From: JANNSO01 sp964485395
GTDB taxonomy: Bacteria > Spirochaetota > Spirochaetia > Treponematales > UBA12059
Direction of reading: 5' to 3'
Length of the DNA stretch: 64,000 bases
Assembly (NCBI GenBank): GCA_964485395.1
Contig: CAZAJF010000006.1
Span: 62,001-126,000 of the forward strand
Under the pieces are notes generated by a model. It did not search any database and had not been told where the DNA came from. It saw nothing but the letters and a program-made list of their open reading frames with translations. Both the position numbers and the translations under genes were made by a program. Below, one piece after another: positions 62,596-64,000 of the stretch (position 1 is the stretch's first letter; each line of letters starts with the position of its first letter).

Positions 62596-63222
62596 ATGAG
62601 TACACGAAGCAGAATATATTCAAGCGCCTCCGAGGACCGACTGGAGATGCTGATCGAGAAACGGCTTGTTCCGGGAGCGGACAAGAAAAAAATCGACGAA
62701 CGCATCTGGGATCTGTTCGGCGAGGATTGGGCCGTCATGTTTACCGACCTTTCCGGATTTTCAAGGCGCGTGGCGGAGTTCGGCATCATCCATTTCCTTC
62801 AGACCATACAGGAATCGGAGCGGCTCCTCATTCCCGTAATAGAGGACTACGACGGCATCCTTCTCAAAGTCGAGGGCGACAGTTTCCTGGTTATTTTCCG
62901 CAATGCGCAAAAAGCGCTGCAATGCTCCATCACGATGAATAAAACGCTCGACGACTATAATGTGGACAAATCGGCGGAGGATAAAGTCCTCCTCTGCGTG
63001 GGCTTGGGTTATGGCAGGATGCTGCGGATCGGCGATGCCGACGTTTACGGCTCCGAGGTGAATTTTTCCAGCAAGCTGGGAGAGGACACCGCCAAGGCCG
63101 GTGAAATTCTCGTTACCGCCGACTTTATGGAAAAATGTACGGGGCTGCCAGGTTTTTCCATGGTCGCCATAGACGACGTCCCTTCCGGATGCAAAGGCGC
63201 ATATAAAGTAATCGCCGGATAA
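62596..63222 (+). CDS. Class III adenylate/guanylate cyclase domain protein
   Basis: 208 residues, one cyclase homology domain: VMFTDLSGFSRRV (first metal Asp), LLKVEGDSFLVIF (second metal Asp with GDS), and GLGYGRMLRIGDADVYGSEV with VNFSSKLGED. Both metal Asp residues are present; the usual Arg/Asn transition-state pair is partly visible in NFSSKL. It could make cAMP or be a regulatory relative. No membrane helix, no sensor; N-terminal 45 residues are charged. Confidence 0.85.
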   Translation: MSTRSRIYSSASEDRLEMLIEKRLVPGADKKKIDERIWDLFGEDWAVMFTDLSGFSRRVAEFGIIHFLQTIQESERLLIPVIEDYDGILLKVEGDSFLVIFRNAQKALQCSITMNKTLDDYNVDKSAEDKVLLCVGLGYGRMLRIGDADVYGSEVNFSSKLGEDTAKAGEILVTADFMEKCTGLPGFSMVAIDDVPSGCKGAYKVIAG

Positions 63223-63245
63223 TCCCGGCGCGCCCATGTCGGATG

Positions 63246-63944
63246 CTAGTTGAGCAACGCGTTGAGCTCCTTCTGGAATTTAAGCAGGGAAGCTTCTACT
63301 TTCGGGATTATGTCTTTCTTGTTCTGCTGAATTACGTGGTAATACTCGGCGAAGATCATTGGTTTCGTCAACGCCACGACCTTGCCCGCCAATCCGTATT
63401 TCTTCATGGGGTCGTCCAGCGCGCCAAGTACGGCAAGTAGTATGTCGATCCTCTTTTTATCGAGCATCTGTATTCCGCCGTTTACATCGACAACCGGTTC
63501 AGGCACGGCCCCCATACTTTTTACCGCGCCTTCCTGCGTCCGGTTTCCCTGGGTCACTCCGATGATCACGCCCTTGAACGATGCAAGCGCATTTAGTTCC
63601 GCGGCCCTATCAGTCATTACATAACCAAAGATCTCATATTTAAAAAGCGGTTTTTCTCCGAATCCTACCTTGGTTCCTTTGGTAATCTCGTTTTTAATGG
63701 CGGTGGCCGAAGTAAATATCAGGGAATCGACTTCCCCGCTTTCGATCGCCCAGGATTGTCTCGCGGTAGGAAATTCAACGAAAACGACCGTATACCCGGC
63801 GTCCGCGTATATTTTTACGAACAAGTCCCGAAGTTCCTTGCCTGCGGATGGCCCCACGCCCATTTTTATTTCAGGCTTGACTTGGGCAAAAGACGAAACG
63901 GCTATCAAAACCGCGAATACCGATGCGACGAACTTTCTTTTCAA
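63246..63944 (-). CDS. PhnD-like periplasmic substrate-binding protein
   Basis: 232 residues from TTG 63944, which follows AGGAGAAATAT and begins the signal peptide (KRKFVASVFAVLIAVSSFAQ); the frame to 63992 lacks a site. The mature part fits phosphonate/phosphate-type ABC binding proteins: MGVGPSAGKELRDLF, ESGEVDSLIFTSATAI, FKGVIIGVTQGNRTQEG and DILLAVLGALDDPMKKYG. No permease or ATPase gene is seen inside the window, so it may act with a distant transporter or a sensor kinase. Confidence 0.78.
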   Translation of the reverse strand: MKRKFVASVFAVLIAVSSFAQVKPEIKMGVGPSAGKELRDLFVKIYADAGYTVVFVEFPTARQSWAIESGEVDSLIFTSATAIKNEITKGTKVGFGEKPLFKYEIFGYVMTDRAAELNALASFKGVIIGVTQGNRTQEGAVKSMGAVPEPVVDVNGGIQMLDKKRIDILLAVLGALDDPMKKYGLAGKVVALTKPMIFAEYYHVIQQNKKDIIPKVEASLLKFQKELNALLN

Positions 63945-64000
63945 AATATTTCTCCTATGCTCAATCCGAGATAATGGAAAACCAATAATCATTTAATTAT

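Overview
The window looks like a chromosomal segment of a spirochaete (Treponema/Spirochaetaceae-like; inferred from gene content, not proven). The pointers are an archaeal-type ProRS, a sensor kinase with seven membrane helices and a DISM-like sensor, many lipobox and beta-barrel-like envelope proteins, and a protein built from MotA-like and FliG-like parts. Base composition splits the window in two. The flanks (1-2.6 kb and 28.1-64 kb) are GC-rich, compact and operonic. The stretch from about 3 to 27.7 kb is clearly AT-rich, with many small, unrecognised or broken genes. Left flank: the end of a hybrid histidine kinase, a single-domain response regulator, and an initiator tRNA-Met with a good promoter and terminator. 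Island (about 2.66-28.0 kb): a direct repeat of about 300 bp, covering the last bases of tRNA-fMet, its terminator and a piece resembling the tRNA-Val anticodon arm, occurs at both ends. The right end also carries an intact tRNA-Val(CAC) surrounded by partial tRNA-Val copies. This is the signature of one or more site-specific integrations and duplications at a tRNA locus. An IS3-type remnant and a serine-recombinase pseudogene lie inside; no intact integrase was found. The island cargo is unusual: three HDAC-fold deacetylases (one with a STAS-like C-terminus), a Sir2 deacylase, an ADP-ribosylglycohydrolase, seven metallophosphoesterase-fold genes of three subfamilies (one lacking catalytic residues), two further STAS-like proteins, three members of a small family with a WLCPV motif, a CPBP protease, an HNH nuclease, a broken GGDEF gene and several coupled small ORFs. 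Zn-dependent and NAD-dependent deacylases together with an ADP-ribose hydrolase and many phosphoesterases suggest an acyl/ADP-ribosyl or nucleotide-metabolite circuit, possibly defence or signalling; this is inference. Right flank: CTP-dependent lipid kinase family protein, membrane and exported proteins, proS, envelope proteins and a haemolysin III homologue. Then comes a long minus-strand series (47.6 to 35.9 kb): ABC-2 exporter, GNAT, YgiQ-type radical SAM protein, CBS/ATPase, DRTGG protein, PHP phosphoesterase, giant hybrid kinase and NtrC-type regulator. The CBS-ATPase/DRTGG/PHP/kinase set resembles clusters found near [FeFe]-hydrogenase genes in anaerobes. Next are the MotA/FliG-like gene, nadC-nadA-nadB behind a pair of ABC exporter genes (one interrupted by an in-frame TAG), envelope proteins including an OmpA-like protein, small hypothetical genes, a class III nucleotidyl cyclase and a PhnD-like binding protein.
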